Notes under the pieces: model-generated | What the model saw: the letters and a program-made list of their open reading frames with translations, nothing else | The model's database searches: none | Told to the model about the DNA's origin: nothing | Source of the DNA: Candidatus Omnitrophota bacterium | GTDB taxonomy: Bacteria > Omnitrophota > Omnitrophia > Omnitrophales > Aquincolibacteriaceae | Reading direction: 5' to 3' | NCBI GenBank assembly: GCA_903820505.1 | Contig: CAIJHQ010000065.1 | Span: 1-64,000, forward strand | Length of the DNA stretch: 64,000 nucleotides | Shown here: one piece after another, positions 25,999-35,624 of the stretch | How the letters are laid out: each line of letters starts with the position of its first letter | How positions within the stretch are numbered: the first letter of the stretch is position 1 | Position numbers and translations under genes: made by a program

Positions 25999-27312
25999 TT
26001 ATAGCTTACCGCCCATTGATAACTCAATGATCGGAAGAAACATCGAAATAACGACCGTTCCGATCACACCCCCCATAAAGATCAGGAGTATCGGCTCAAG
26101 AAGCACCGTCAAGCGAGCGAGAAATCTATCGACCGTTTCTTCGTAATAGTTGGCGATGATCGCCAAAAAATTTTCCATCTGCCCGGTCTCTTCGCCGGTG
26201 CTGAGAAGTTGTGTCATAAAAACAGGGAAAATTTTCCGTGCTTCCAGTTGAAGGCCGAGCCCCTGTCCCCCCTTTACGGCCTGTGCGACCTGCTTAATAT
26301 GCGCTTCCAGATAACTGTTCTCGACGAGCCTCCCGCTAATCTCAAGCGCCTGGAGTATCTGAATACCGGATCGCAAAAGAGTTCCAAGGGATCGCGAGAA
26401 ACGGACCACTGCGACCTGGAGCGACAGTTCCCCGAAAAGAGGTGTCCCCAGAAAATAGTGATCGATCAACAAACGGGATTTTGGATTTTTTTTGAGAAAG
26501 AAGAAAGCGACGGCTATCCCAAAAATAAAAAGAAGCAGAAGAGGGGCCTGGAAACGAAGAAGGTTGCTGATCGTGACAACGATCCTGGTAAGCGTCGGAA
26601 GTTCCGCATTCTGTTCGGCAAAGATCGCGGCGAATTTCGGAACGATGAACAACATCAAGAACGTCAAAGCCCCGGTGACCGCAAGGGACAAGATGCCAGG
26701 GTAAAAAAAGGCCGTGATGATCTTGCCCTGGATACGGGCTGCCGCCTCCTGGTAACGCGAGATCTCCTCGAGACATTCTGGCAATTTCCCCGTTGTTTCC
26801 CCGACCTCGACAAGATTGACCCATATCCACGGAAAAACATCCGAGCATTCACGGAGCGCCACGGCAAACGAGCTTCCCTCCGAGATACGCTTTGTGAGTC
26901 TTTGCAAAACGTCCCGAAAATAAGGATTGGACGTCCCCTTCCCGACGATCTCCAGTGAACGTAGGAGCGGAATGCCGGCCTTTATCAGTGTCCCGAGTTG
27001 GACTCCGAAAAAAATGAGCTCGCGTACGGAGACTTTTTTCATGAAAAAAAACGACCCCCGGGGGGCCCCGGAGCCAAAACTGAGAGCTTTCTGAAGGTGA
27101 TCCCGGGACCCCTTCATGGGTTTGACGGAAACAACGATGAATCCCTGCTTCAAGAGCTGCTGGATCACATCTTCCACGCTCGCGCCGCTCATCTGCAGGA
27201 TCGACACGGGACCCCCCGGAGTGGAACGAGACCGCACATTGCATTCAAAGAATTGCTGTTTCTTCGGAGGAAAGGGTGTTCCGACGTCGGCTTTCGGCAG
27301 AGGATCACTCAT
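25999..27312 (-). CDS. pilC: PilC/GspF inner-membrane platform protein
   Basis: 437 residues. A short N-terminal extension (~60 residues) precedes two T2SF domains (~110-235 and ~310-435), each ending in a membrane helix (FFYPGILSLAVTGALTFLMLF and EPILLIFMGGVIGTVVISMF). Conserved pieces include FGVQLGTLIKAGIPLLRSLE and GLQLEARKIFPVFMTQLLSTGEETG. The family is the platform on which the ATPase works to extrude pilins or pseudopilins. It overlaps the ATPase gene by 8 nt. Confidence 0.93.
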   Translation of the reverse strand: MSDPLPKADVGTPFPPKKQQFFECNVRSRSTPGGPVSILQMSGASVEDVIQQLLKQGFIVVSVKPMKGSRDHLQKALSFGSGAPRGSFFFMKKVSVRELIFFGVQLGTLIKAGIPLLRSLEIVGKGTSNPYFRDVLQRLTKRISEGSSFAVALRECSDVFPWIWVNLVEVGETTGKLPECLEEISRYQEAAARIQGKIITAFFYPGILSLAVTGALTFLMLFIVPKFAAIFAEQNAELPTLTRIVVTISNLLRFQAPLLLLFIFGIAVAFFFLKKNPKSRLLIDHYFLGTPLFGELSLQVAVVRFSRSLGTLLRSGIQILQALEISGRLVENSYLEAHIKQVAQAVKGGQGLGLQLEARKIFPVFMTQLLSTGEETGQMENFLAIIANYYEETVDRFLARLTVLLEPILLIFMGGVIGTVVISMFLPIIELSMGGKL

Positions 27313-28999
27313 AGGTCACGCTCAAAATCTCTTCCAGGGTCGTCATGCCTCTTTCAACTTTCTTAAGTCCGCTCTGGAATAAAGTATCATATTTTTTTTG
27401 CTTTTGCATATTCCTCAAGGCATCAAGATCGACGTCCTTGCTGATCAATCTCCGGAAATCCTCGTCGATCAGCAGGGCCTCATAGATGGCCGCACGGCCC
27501 CAATAACCGATATTGCGGCACTGGGCGCATCCTTTCGCCTTGTAGATCAGGTCCGTGTTGAGATTGTACTGTTCCCTCAATGTCGCATCGACATCCTGGG
27601 GCTCCTTGCAAAAAGGGCAAACAAGACGGACCAGGCGTTGCGCCGCCACAAGCGCAAGGCTTCCCGAAACAAGATACGGCTGAATACCGATGTCGATCAA
27701 ACGCGTCACGGCCGTGACCGCATCGTTCGTGTGCAAAGTGCTCAGAACGAGATGACCCGTCAAGGACGCGCGAATACAGATCTCGGCCGTTTCAAGATCG
27801 CGCACTTCTCCAACGAAGATCACGTCTGGGTCCTGGCGCAAGAACGCACGCATGCCGGCGGCAAAGGTCAGTCCGATCTCCGGCTTCACCTGGACCTGGT
27901 TGATCCCCATAATCTGATATTCGATCGGGTCTTCGATCGTGATGATATTAACCTCCGAAGACAACCGCTTGTTAAGGGCCGCATAAAGTGTCGTGCTTTT
28001 TCCGCTGCCTGTCGGCCCGGTCACAAAAACAAGGCCGTGCGGCCGCATCAACGCGGATTCGAAGAGCGATTCCTGCGCGGCTTCAAATCCCAGCGATTTC
28101 AGGTCCAGAAGGTCTGTCCGCTTATCGAGAATACGCATCACGAGCTTCTCGCCGGAAATAATGGGAATGGTGGAGACGCGAACGTCAATGCGCCGCTCCT
28201 TGTAGTTCAGCGAGAACGCACCGTCTTGCGGTATGCGTTTTTCGGCAATATCCATTTTCGAAAGGATCTTGATGCGGGAGATCATCGCGTTGTGCATCTC
28301 TTTCGGCGGGGATGGGAGTTCGTAAAGGACACCGTCAATACGGTACCGCACCGTGACCTTTTCACGAAAGGGTTCGATATGAATATCGCTGGCGCGGTCA
28401 TCGAGTGCTTTTTTGATCATTGCGTCGACCAGCCTCACCACGGGGACTTTTTCGGCCTCGCTGATCGTCGTTTCGAGATTGACCTTTGCATCTTCCTTTT
28501 CGATGATATAGCTCTGTTTCGCCTCATCGATCTCCTGGGAAGTGACCAACTCTTGTATGTCCGTACTGCTGTAGTAATGTTCGATTGCTTTATTCAATTC
28601 GTGGGCCGTCGAAAGAACCGGCAGAATATCGTACCCCGTCATCTTGCGAACGTTATCAAGAAAAATGAGGTCCGGCGCCTTGGCGACCGCAAGCTTCAGG
28701 ACGCGGCCCTCGCGTTCCAGAGGAAGGACTTTATATTCCCTGGCGAATTCGGCCGGAATGGCCTCCTTGAGCCGCTGATCGACTCTGGGTTTTAATTGGT
28801 CCGGAGCAAGAAAGGAAACTCCCAACTGCTCGGAGAGAACCGCACGGAGATCTTCCTCTTTGAGAACCTCGGTCCGGATCAGGATCTGCCCCAGAGGTTC
28901 TCTGGATGTCTTCTGTTCCGCCAATGCCTGTGCCAATTGTTCGCGAGTAATGAGCTTCCGCTCCAGCAGCAATTCTCCAAGCAAAGCATTTGTACGCAT
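27305..28999 (-). CDS. pilB: PilB/GspE assembly ATPase
   Basis: 564 residues. N-terminal MshEN/T2SSE_N domain (~1-150), linker, then a RecA-like ATPase with Walker A GPTGSGKSTTLY (~328), Asp box and Walker B (DPDVIFVGEVRD), His box (TGHLVLSTLHTNDA) and a tetra-cysteine zinc site (CPFCKEP ... CAQCRNIG). All motifs of an extension ATPase are intact. It powers polymerisation of the pilins encoded downstream. No PilT-type retraction ATPase is in this window. Confidence 0.95.
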   Translation of the reverse strand: MRTNALLGELLLERKLITREQLAQALAEQKTSREPLGQILIRTEVLKEEDLRAVLSEQLGVSFLAPDQLKPRVDQRLKEAIPAEFAREYKVLPLEREGRVLKLAVAKAPDLIFLDNVRKMTGYDILPVLSTAHELNKAIEHYYSSTDIQELVTSQEIDEAKQSYIIEKEDAKVNLETTISEAEKVPVVRLVDAMIKKALDDRASDIHIEPFREKVTVRYRIDGVLYELPSPPKEMHNAMISRIKILSKMDIAEKRIPQDGAFSLNYKERRIDVRVSTIPIISGEKLVMRILDKRTDLLDLKSLGFEAAQESLFESALMRPHGLVFVTGPTGSGKSTTLYAALNKRLSSEVNIITIEDPIEYQIMGINQVQVKPEIGLTFAAGMRAFLRQDPDVIFVGEVRDLETAEICIRASLTGHLVLSTLHTNDAVTAVTRLIDIGIQPYLVSGSLALVAAQRLVRLVCPFCKEPQDVDATLREQYNLNTDLIYKAKGCAQCRNIGYWGRAAIYEALLIDEDFRRLISKDVDLDALRNMQKQKKYDTLFQSGLKKVERGMTTLEEILSVTYE

Positions 29000-29049
29000 C
29001 GGTCCCTCTAGCCCTCAACGGGCTTTTCAGCTACGTCTTTTCAAACTCG

Positions 29050-30912
29050 TTACGGCGTTTTTTTTGCCGTTTTTGCAGTTTCCTCCGCCCCGACAACCAT
29101 GGTACTCTGGCTCAGGGTATCCAGTGTCGCGCTCATCAGTCTTTTACGGACGTCGAAATATTGTTCGTAATCCCGTGGCTTTTCGGGTCCTTCCTTCAAT
29201 TCTTTGTACCATTCCTTCTGCTTGACCTTCCAGAAAGGCGCCCGTTCCTCCTCGAACAACATCCGCTTGTCCGGAACCGTCGGTGTTTCAAGAACCGAGG
29301 AATCGCGAATGATGTAGGGCGTCACAAAGAGGATCAACTCACGATCTTGTATCTTTTTGGAATTGCTGGTAAAAAAGGCCTTCCCGACCACTGGAAGATT
29401 ACCAAAAAACGGGACCTTGCGGTTGTTATTTTGCTGTTGGCTCAAAAGAAGACCGCCAAGAGCGATGGTCTGACCGTCATTAAGCATTAGCGTCGTACGG
29501 GCTGTCCGGACCGTCGGGTCCCCCGTTTCACCGCTGGATGCGCCAACCCCGTTGACCGCAATCCTGGAAGGATCGAGGGTCGCGAATGTAGGCTCCACGG
29601 TCATGGTAACCCGGTCGTTCGTGTTGATAAGAGGCACCACGCGGAGGATCGTTCCGATCTCGCTGCGTTCCGTGCTATTCGTCTCCGTTCCGGCACCCCC
29701 GGCTTGCGTGGACGTTGTTGTGCCGATAGCGGCATCGGTCGCGATCTTGATGATCGCGGCGTGATTGTCCAGGACAAGGATCTTCGGTTTCGCTAAGACC
29801 TTAAGCTTGTTCGCCTGCTCCATAGCCTTCACTGAAATTTGAAAGCTCGAAAAATCCCTCATCCCGACCGTATCATCCGCAGCCGTTGCTGAAAAAATAG
29901 TTCCCGTGTGGTTCGCGGGATTGAACTGCTTCGGAATGTTCGTAAACCCTTGCGTAAGCCCCTTCCACATATTCGCGGAATAGGCTGCCCCGTCTCCGGT
30001 ATTATTATCTAAAAAAGGAAAAGAGGTCGCCTGCTGCGCTCCTCTTATGGTTCCGAAGACACCGTTTGCATCGCCCCACTCCACCCCAAGTTCCCTGTCC
30101 AGGTCCTCAAACGTTTCAACCAAAAGCACGTTGATGAGCACTTGGTCCAACGGACGGTCTAACTGAATGATCGCGGCCTCGACCATGTTCAGCCGGTCCT
30201 CACTATCGGTCACGACAAGACTGTTGGAACGATCATCCACGGACACCTTCCCTCGCTCGGACAGGATCTTTTGGATCGCCTTGTAGATCGCTGACTCCTC
30301 CAGGTTGGGTCCTTTGTCATCAACTTTAAGGGTCACCAACCCCCCACCCGTGCTGGACCCGCTGCTGCCGCTGCTGCTGCTTGAACTGGAACTGGACCCC
30401 GAATCATCGGTCTCGATATCTTTGATCCTGGCCGCCTCGATAAAATGGAGTTTGAATACTCTCGTTATCAGCTGGGGCTGCTCGGGAGCGTCCGCCGAAG
30501 CGCGAAAAAGATAAATATTCCGGCCGGGGATGAAATCGTAATTCACGTTACAACCGAGTTTCAATGCCTGGAGCGCATCCTCAAGACTCACGTTATCCAG
30601 GGTCATGTTGACCTGCCGCTCCCCCACTTCCTTGCCGGCGATGAAGTTGATCCCGCTGAGGGACGAGATCACGCTCAGAACGTTGATCAGCGTCGCGGCC
30701 TTGAAATCGAGGAAGTATTTTCCGTCCGCCATTTTTTCGACCTTCACCCCCTCCGCGGAAGAATCCGCAACGACCGGGTTGGCTGCGGGCTCGTTAGATT
30801 GCGCCGGGGCCCCGGGCATCGGCTCCTCGCCCCATAGCCCCTGGGGAACGCTTGAAAAAAACAGGAGCAGGAAAAGAAAGGCCCAACTTGACCGAACATA
30901 TTTTTTTCTCAT
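29050..30912 (-). CDS. pilQ: Secretin (PilQ/GspD family)
   Basis: 620 residues with a signal peptide (MRKKYVRSSWAFLFLLLFF). A secretin N0/STN domain (YFLDFKAATLINVLSVISSL, ~70-145), N1-like domains, a Ser/Gly linker (~170-195, eleven or more serines) and the secretin beta domain (~230-530) with DGQTIALGGLLLSQQQ and VPFFGNLPVVGKAFF. It forms the outer-membrane gate for the pilus or pseudopilus. The Ser/Gly linker is low-complexity and unusual in length. Located between pilP-like and pilB. Confidence 0.93.
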   Translation of the reverse strand: MRKKYVRSSWAFLFLLLFFSSVPQGLWGEEPMPGAPAQSNEPAANPVVADSSAEGVKVEKMADGKYFLDFKAATLINVLSVISSLSGINFIAGKEVGERQVNMTLDNVSLEDALQALKLGCNVNYDFIPGRNIYLFRASADAPEQPQLITRVFKLHFIEAARIKDIETDDSGSSSSSSSSSGSSGSSTGGGLVTLKVDDKGPNLEESAIYKAIQKILSERGKVSVDDRSNSLVVTDSEDRLNMVEAAIIQLDRPLDQVLINVLLVETFEDLDRELGVEWGDANGVFGTIRGAQQATSFPFLDNNTGDGAAYSANMWKGLTQGFTNIPKQFNPANHTGTIFSATAADDTVGMRDFSSFQISVKAMEQANKLKVLAKPKILVLDNHAAIIKIATDAAIGTTTSTQAGGAGTETNSTERSEIGTILRVVPLINTNDRVTMTVEPTFATLDPSRIAVNGVGASSGETGDPTVRTARTTLMLNDGQTIALGGLLLSQQQNNNRKVPFFGNLPVVGKAFFTSNSKKIQDRELILFVTPYIIRDSSVLETPTVPDKRMLFEEERAPFWKVKQKEWYKELKEGPEKPRDYEQYFDVRKRLMSATLDTLSQSTMVVGAEETAKTAKKTP

Positions 30913-30950
30913 GGTTTTTAGCTCTTTCTTTTATGATCGCGTTTTTAAAA

Positions 30951-31505
30951 TTATGACTCGGGGAACATTTCGGTTTTACGCCGCCCTTCAGTGGATTTCC
31001 TTACAGACTCCTTATCAACAAGTTGGAGTGTCTGCATGGCTCCGTTTACAAGAACATCGGCTTCTCTTTTTCTAACGGCTAATAATTTGATCCCGTTCTT
31101 TTCTTCTGTCGGATAATAGATATCATCGTTAATGATCGCGTAGGCGTCCTTGGAACCAAAACCGACCCCTTGCAGAGTCACCTTGGTGGATTGCTCTGTT
31201 TTTGGGGCCACTTCCTCAACTTCCGTTTTACTTTTCAATTGAGACTGGAAAGGGTCCCGGACCTCTTCTTGGGCCAATTGAACCGCACTGCCGACCCCCC
31301 CTCCCTGAGCGGACGCCGACCCCGAGCTCTCCGGCGCCTCCTGGCTCGGGATCTCCTGAGCAACCGCCGTTCCTCCTCGTGAACTTACCGTCGCTTCCTG
31401 TCCCGCTACAGCTTCCCTGAAGCTGACTCCAAACGTAAAAAAATCAAGCGCCATCAACAAGAAAATAAAAAAGGACGCGCGATATAGAGCTCTGTTATTG
31501 GGCAT
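30951..31505 (-). CDS. PilP/GspC-like inner-membrane protein
   Basis: 184 residues. An N-terminal hydrophobic segment (~10-35), a Ser/Ala/Gln-rich linker, then VRDPFQSQL and a small beta domain (VTLQGVGFGSKDAYAIINDDIYY). The 'DPF' motif followed by a homology-region-like beta domain is characteristic of PilP/GspC proteins that link the inner-membrane complex to the secretin. Overlaps pilO by 11 nt and lies just upstream of the secretin gene, the classical pilMNOPQ order. Confidence 0.7.
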   Translation of the reverse strand: MPNNRALYRASFFIFLLMALDFFTFGVSFREAVAGQEATVSSRGGTAVAQEIPSQEAPESSGSASAQGGGVGSAVQLAQEEVRDPFQSQLKSKTEVEEVAPKTEQSTKVTLQGVGFGSKDAYAIINDDIYYPTEEKNGIKLLAVRKREADVLVNGAMQTLQLVDKESVRKSTEGRRKTEMFPES

Positions 31506-32043
31506 TGCTTTTTTTTACCTTTGGCTTGAGATAGGTTTCCAAATAAACAATAGTTTGAAGTTCCCCTTCCCTTTTGTTCCGAAAAAGGACGGGGGCCCGT
31601 GTGACAGTGACCCCGTTGATCCTGATCGCGGGATTGAACGAATCGACATGTTTTAAGAATTGTATCAGCGGGAAAAACGACCCTTTGGTGTTCACATCCA
31701 CGAACAGTTTCAGGTAGTACGGCCCCGGTGCCGTCTTCGGGGTCATCCCCTCTATATCCACTTTTTCCCTGCTGGCAATATCCGCAATTTTCCCGAGGAC
31801 CAGGGAACGCTCGGGCATCGTGAGGAAAAATCCTTCCAGTTTTTCGAGTTTCGCCCTCGCCGTTTCGGTCTTTTCGTAAAGGTCCAACCTTTCCATGGAA
31901 AGGTCCATCCTTAACTTTAAAGAATGGACTTTTTCGACAAAGGGCCTGACGACGATCGCAAGGCCGAGAAGAACAGCGATGATCCCCACTCCGACCTTCA
32001 TCGCTATTTCCTTTTGTTGTTCCTTGATCTTTATGTCCGCCAC
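31495..32043 (-). CDS. pilO: PilO-like alignment protein
   Basis: 182 residues: cytoplasmic start, one TM helix (VGVGIIAVLLGLAIVVRPF), coiled coil (~38-75), then a ferredoxin-like beta-alpha domain containing YYLKLFVDVNTKGSFFPLIQFLKHVD. This matches PilO/GspM in size and build. It follows the PilM-PilN fusion and is predicted to pair with its PilN half in the periplasm. Confidence 0.8.
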   Translation of the reverse strand: MADIKIKEQQKEIAMKVGVGIIAVLLGLAIVVRPFVEKVHSLKLRMDLSMERLDLYEKTETARAKLEKLEGFFLTMPERSLVLGKIADIASREKVDIEGMTPKTAPGPYYLKLFVDVNTKGSFFPLIQFLKHVDSFNPAIRINGVTVTRAPVLFRNKREGELQTIVYLETYLKPKVKKSNAQ

Positions 32044-32055
32044 GAAAAGAATCCC

Positions 32056-33585
32056 CTATTCACAAATGACCTTAAAGCGCGTTACATTACGATCCATGAA
32101 TTTTTCCCGCTTTGTTTCCTCCAACTTGAACTCCGAAAATTGCTCCTGAAAAACCTTGTTCGCGGAAAGGCCCTTCACCCAGGAATTGATCACCCCGGCC
32201 TCCTTTTCAGGGCTACCGAGATAACAGACCCCGCTGATATCCAAACGTTTCTTCATGCCCTCAATCGCCTCACCTGCCTGCCCGGTGGCCTTTCCGAAAG
32301 AAAGCTGATCGATCAAAATGGACTTCGGCAGTCCGCGCCCGATGGTTTCAAAAAATTTATTGACCGGCGCTTTCACCTGAAAAAAATTATTGAGCTGTTT
32401 CATCTTCGCATTCATCGTTTCCAGCTCTTGCCGGAAGTCGACTACTGATTTTTTAGCCGCCTCGGGGTCCTTTTGGGTCAAGGGCGCCAGAATAGCGTCG
32501 CTGTGGCGCTCCAAACGCCGCATCACGGGTTGAAAAAAAATAAAGTGGAGCAGGAGGAAGAGTACAAAGGCCGCGAGACATTCCCCGGCGAAAAACCCGA
32601 GCAGGTTCTCCGGTTTAGACCTTCGCTCGGCGGCAGGCAAAAGCCTTATCTCTCCCAAAGGGGAGCGGTAATTGAGGGCTCTCAGCGCCAGCCCGTAGGC
32701 AACGATGATCGTACTGAGGACATCGGGAGAAATGTTTTTTTCGTTCGGGAAAGTCGCGACGTCGAAGCGGATCGTATAATTCAGTGAATGTTCAAGAAAT
32801 TCCACCCAAAACTTCAAGTCCCCGCGCCCCGCCAAAAAGATCTGCTCGACGGTTTCGCCGCCCGTCAATTTATAGAAATAATCAATGGAAGCTTTGAGCT
32901 CCTCGAAAAAACGGGGTTTGTCGTCTTCCATCTTCCCGGTCAATAAAAAATCCCGGGATAAATAGACGATCCCCTTCGCGGCGAAGGTGACATTGACGTT
33001 GCCATCGCTCTGAATGACCACGAAGGCGTGGGTCTTCACTTTCCCGATCATATTGAGCGTGGAAAAAGCACGCCCTACCGCTGAGTACACCGGTTCGACC
33101 ATCAGGACTTTCGCGGAAGCGGCATGAAGGTCGGAGAGACAGGTATCGAGGACCTCGCGGCGGATCGCCGTGGCGGTCACGGAAAGGACGTTCTTATGGG
33201 TCATCTGCAGGTAAAAATCAAGGACTGATTCGGAGAACTTGAACGGGATGTAACGGCTCGCCTCGAAGCGGATGGCTTCGTGCTCTTCTTTTTTCGGGAC
33301 CGTCGGCATTATGAAATGACGGGTCACGACCTGGAAAGGACTTACCGCCACGGAAACAAAAGCGCCGGGTTCCTTGATCTTCTCAAGGGCCCGATAGATC
33401 GCCTGGGCCTCGGGGGTGAGCTTCTTGATCTTGTGAGCCTCTTTCCCCACTACCGGCTCCGCGGGTTCCGAAGGGTTAATGGGCTCGATGGCATAACTCT
33501 TGATCTGCGGCCCGGTTACCGAACGCACGGCGGATACCGCGATCACTTCATTCCGCCCGATGTAAACTCCCACACCTTTCGGCAT
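32056..33585 (-). CDS. pilM: PilM-PilN fusion protein
   Basis: 509 residues. Residues ~1-315 are a PilM/FtsA-like actin fold (GVGVYIGRNEVIAVSAV, EAIRFEASRYIPF, ...). Residues ~330-350 are a membrane helix (CLAAFVLFLLLHFIFF), followed by a coiled coil and a ferredoxin-like domain as in PilN. In most type IV pilus operons these are separate genes; in type II secretion GspL has a similar fused layout. The protein therefore stands between PilM+PilN and GspL. It should connect the cytoplasmic ATPase to the periplasmic PilO/PilP complex. Confidence 0.82.
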   Translation of the reverse strand: MPKGVGVYIGRNEVIAVSAVRSVTGPQIKSYAIEPINPSEPAEPVVGKEAHKIKKLTPEAQAIYRALEKIKEPGAFVSVAVSPFQVVTRHFIMPTVPKKEEHEAIRFEASRYIPFKFSESVLDFYLQMTHKNVLSVTATAIRREVLDTCLSDLHAASAKVLMVEPVYSAVGRAFSTLNMIGKVKTHAFVVIQSDGNVNVTFAAKGIVYLSRDFLLTGKMEDDKPRFFEELKASIDYFYKLTGGETVEQIFLAGRGDLKFWVEFLEHSLNYTIRFDVATFPNEKNISPDVLSTIIVAYGLALRALNYRSPLGEIRLLPAAERRSKPENLLGFFAGECLAAFVLFLLLHFIFFQPVMRRLERHSDAILAPLTQKDPEAAKKSVVDFRQELETMNAKMKQLNNFFQVKAPVNKFFETIGRGLPKSILIDQLSFGKATGQAGEAIEGMKKRLDISGVCYLGSPEKEAGVINSWVKGLSANKVFQEQFSEFKLEETKREKFMDRNVTRFKVICE

Positions 33586-33608
33586 AAATCTCTGATCCCC
33601 AATTGCCT

Positions 33609-34763
33609 TTAAGAAAAGGTAACTCCGTCACCTTCTTTAACCACCTGAAGGGCCTTCTCATCAAGAACGGTCCCCGCCGACATCGAAGGATAAACTCTCT
33701 CAAGGCGTCCTTTGGCCAACGGCTTCCCGTCCTGGAAAATATTGATCAGCCCGCCCGCCGTCGCCCCTTGCTCGGCCCCCAAGTTGACGATGATGAACTG
33801 GTACTGTTTATTGACCATCACCACCTCCCCTTGCGGTTTCGGCGGCACCGCTTGCGCTTTTTGGGCAGATTCATTCTTCTGATCTTCCACGGCCTTGGCG
33901 GCGGCGCTGAAAGCGGTCGCCAGACCACCCTCAGAAACCAACTTATCGATCGCCTGCACGTGCGCCTGGAGCGTTTTTACGAATTCATCGCGGACCTGGA
34001 GGAGATTACGCAAACCATCGATCTGCTCCTCATATTGGGAGGTGACCCGGAGCAATTCTTCGCGATAAGACTTTTCCATCGCAGTGAACGCCGCCGCTTT
34101 CGCCTGTGCGGCACCCAATTCGCCCGCCAAAGTACGGATCTGGGTATTGAGCTTCTGGATCTCTCCGCGCTGCTCGCCGGCAACCAGCTTCAACGAAGCC
34201 GTGTTCATTTTAAGCTGCTTGTTCTCCCCGCGGGCCTGGGCCAACTTCAGATCGATATCCTGCTTCAAGGACATTTCATCCACATAAAGAAAAGAAAGGA
34301 GACCGGCCAGCAACCACCCCAGTGCCAAAACCGCCGTCCCCAAACGGAAAAAAGATCCTTTTTCTTCCGAAGAGGTTTTTTTGACCTTTTCCGGAGACCG
34401 CGGGGTCGAAGTGACGGTCTGAATGCTTAAGGTCTCGAAGATGGGCGCTTTTTCCTGAACCGGGTTCTTGTCAGGCGCCGCCACGGGCCTGGCGGGAACG
34501 ATCTTTTGGGCCTTGTAATCATGAACGATCCGTTCCTCCAGCGCCACCCAGCTTCGGACCTCCTGCGGGTCGGCTTTAGGAAGGGTCGAATGAATGTTTT
34601 TAGAGGGAGGATTCCTTGATAAGACGCTGTGCCCCCAGCTGTTGTATCGTGAAGAACTAAATAGCTTGAAAAAGGAAAAAGTCCTCTTGGGAACCGCCTG
34701 GGCCGCCAAGGCCTGACCGTTCCGGCCGACGATCTGAATCTTTCTTTCTTTGAGTTTCTGCAT
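33609..34763 (-). CDS. Coiled-coil membrane protein heading the pilus operon
   Basis: 384 residues from the ATG at 34763, preceded by GGGAGG at 6-nt spacing; the longer ATG at 34826 lacks a site. A disordered, basic cytoplasmic N-terminus (~1-135) leads to one TM helix (LGTAVLALGWLLAGLLSFLY, ~140-160), a long periplasmic coiled coil (~165-290) and a small C-terminal beta domain (VVMVNKQYQFIIVNLGAEQG ... GDGVTF) of the type seen at the end of FlgT-like proteins. No clear family assignment. First gene of the operon, so possibly an envelope-spanning scaffold or peptidoglycan-contact subunit of the machine. Confidence 0.6.
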   Translation of the reverse strand: MQKLKERKIQIVGRNGQALAAQAVPKRTFSFFKLFSSSRYNSWGHSVLSRNPPSKNIHSTLPKADPQEVRSWVALEERIVHDYKAQKIVPARPVAAPDKNPVQEKAPIFETLSIQTVTSTPRSPEKVKKTSSEEKGSFFRLGTAVLALGWLLAGLLSFLYVDEMSLKQDIDLKLAQARGENKQLKMNTASLKLVAGEQRGEIQKLNTQIRTLAGELGAAQAKAAAFTAMEKSYREELLRVTSQYEEQIDGLRNLLQVRDEFVKTLQAHVQAIDKLVSEGGLATAFSAAAKAVEDQKNESAQKAQAVPPKPQGEVVMVNKQYQFIIVNLGAEQGATAGGLINIFQDGKPLAKGRLERVYPSMSAGTVLDEKALQVVKEGDGVTFS

Positions 34764-34958
34764 GCCCCGCCTCCCTTGAATCCCGAATAGATTCCGCTCA
34801 AAAAGACACTGCGCCCGAACTGGCACAATATAACTTAGTATACTTTCGGCCAGATAATAATTTCCTTAATAAAAAAACCGCCTAAAGACCCGTGTAAATG
34901 GCTTCGATGGAAACAGGGGAGGAAAAAGGAGAGGGCCGTTGCCGGCGTTTTGTGAGAT

Positions 34959-35600
34959 TTAGGAGCAGGGGAATTGAAAATTATGCCGTTTTTCAAAAGC
35001 AGTGATCGCGGTTTCTTCTCTGAGAGTGATATCGATATCGTCCAATCCCAGAAGAAAACGCTCTTTAACCGAAGGATCGATCTTGAAATGGAAAACGGCC
35101 TCGGGCACCGTATGTAGCGTAACCGACTGTTTCTCCAGATCGATCGTAATTTCAACACCGGGACGCACCGCGATAGCCCGGAAGATCTCAGAAACCTCTT
35201 CTTCGGTAAGCTCAACGGTCAAAAGACCGTTTTTGACGCTGTTATTCCTGAAAATATCCGCAAACCCAGGGGTCCGGTGCTTCATTTCGGCGGTCCAGGG
35301 CGCGATCACGGCCCGGAAACCGTATTGGCAAATGGCCCATACCGCGTGCTCACGGCTCGACCCGCAGCCGAAATTATTACGGGCGACCAGAAGCGTGGCC
35401 TTCTTGTAGGGCGGCTGGTTGATCACGAAATCCGGATTAGGTTGCCCGTTCTCCAGATACCGCCAATCATGGAATAGTTGCTCCCCGAAACCAGTTCGCG
35501 AGATGAGTTTCAAGAACTGCTTCGGAATGATCGCGTCCGTGTCCACGTTGGCCCGGTCAAGGGGAATCACGATACCTCTAACACTCTTAAACGCCTTCAC
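34959..35600 (-). CDS. leuD: 3-isopropylmalate dehydratase, small subunit
   Basis: 213 residues, normal for bacterial LeuD. Key features: DRANVDTDAIIPKQFLK, NFGCGSSREHAVWA and LTVEL. It isomerises 2- to 3-isopropylmalate in leucine synthesis together with LeuC, encoded 24 nt upstream. No leader peptide or T-box was found before leuC. Confidence 0.95.
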   Translation of the reverse strand: MKAFKSVRGIVIPLDRANVDTDAIIPKQFLKLISRTGFGEQLFHDWRYLENGQPNPDFVINQPPYKKATLLVARNNFGCGSSREHAVWAICQYGFRAVIAPWTAEMKHRTPGFADIFRNNSVKNGLLTVELTEEEVSEIFRAIAVRPGVEITIDLEKQSVTLHTVPEAVFHFKIDPSVKERFLLGLDDIDITLREETAITAFEKRHNFQFPCS

Positions 35601-35624
35601 TTTTTCCCTTCTGGGACCCCATAT

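Noticed and set aside
34764-34958. Sigma54 or sigma70 promoter before the pilus operon
   Set aside because: TATACT and TATATT boxes are present on the minus strand, but no suitable -35 or -24 element at proper spacing.
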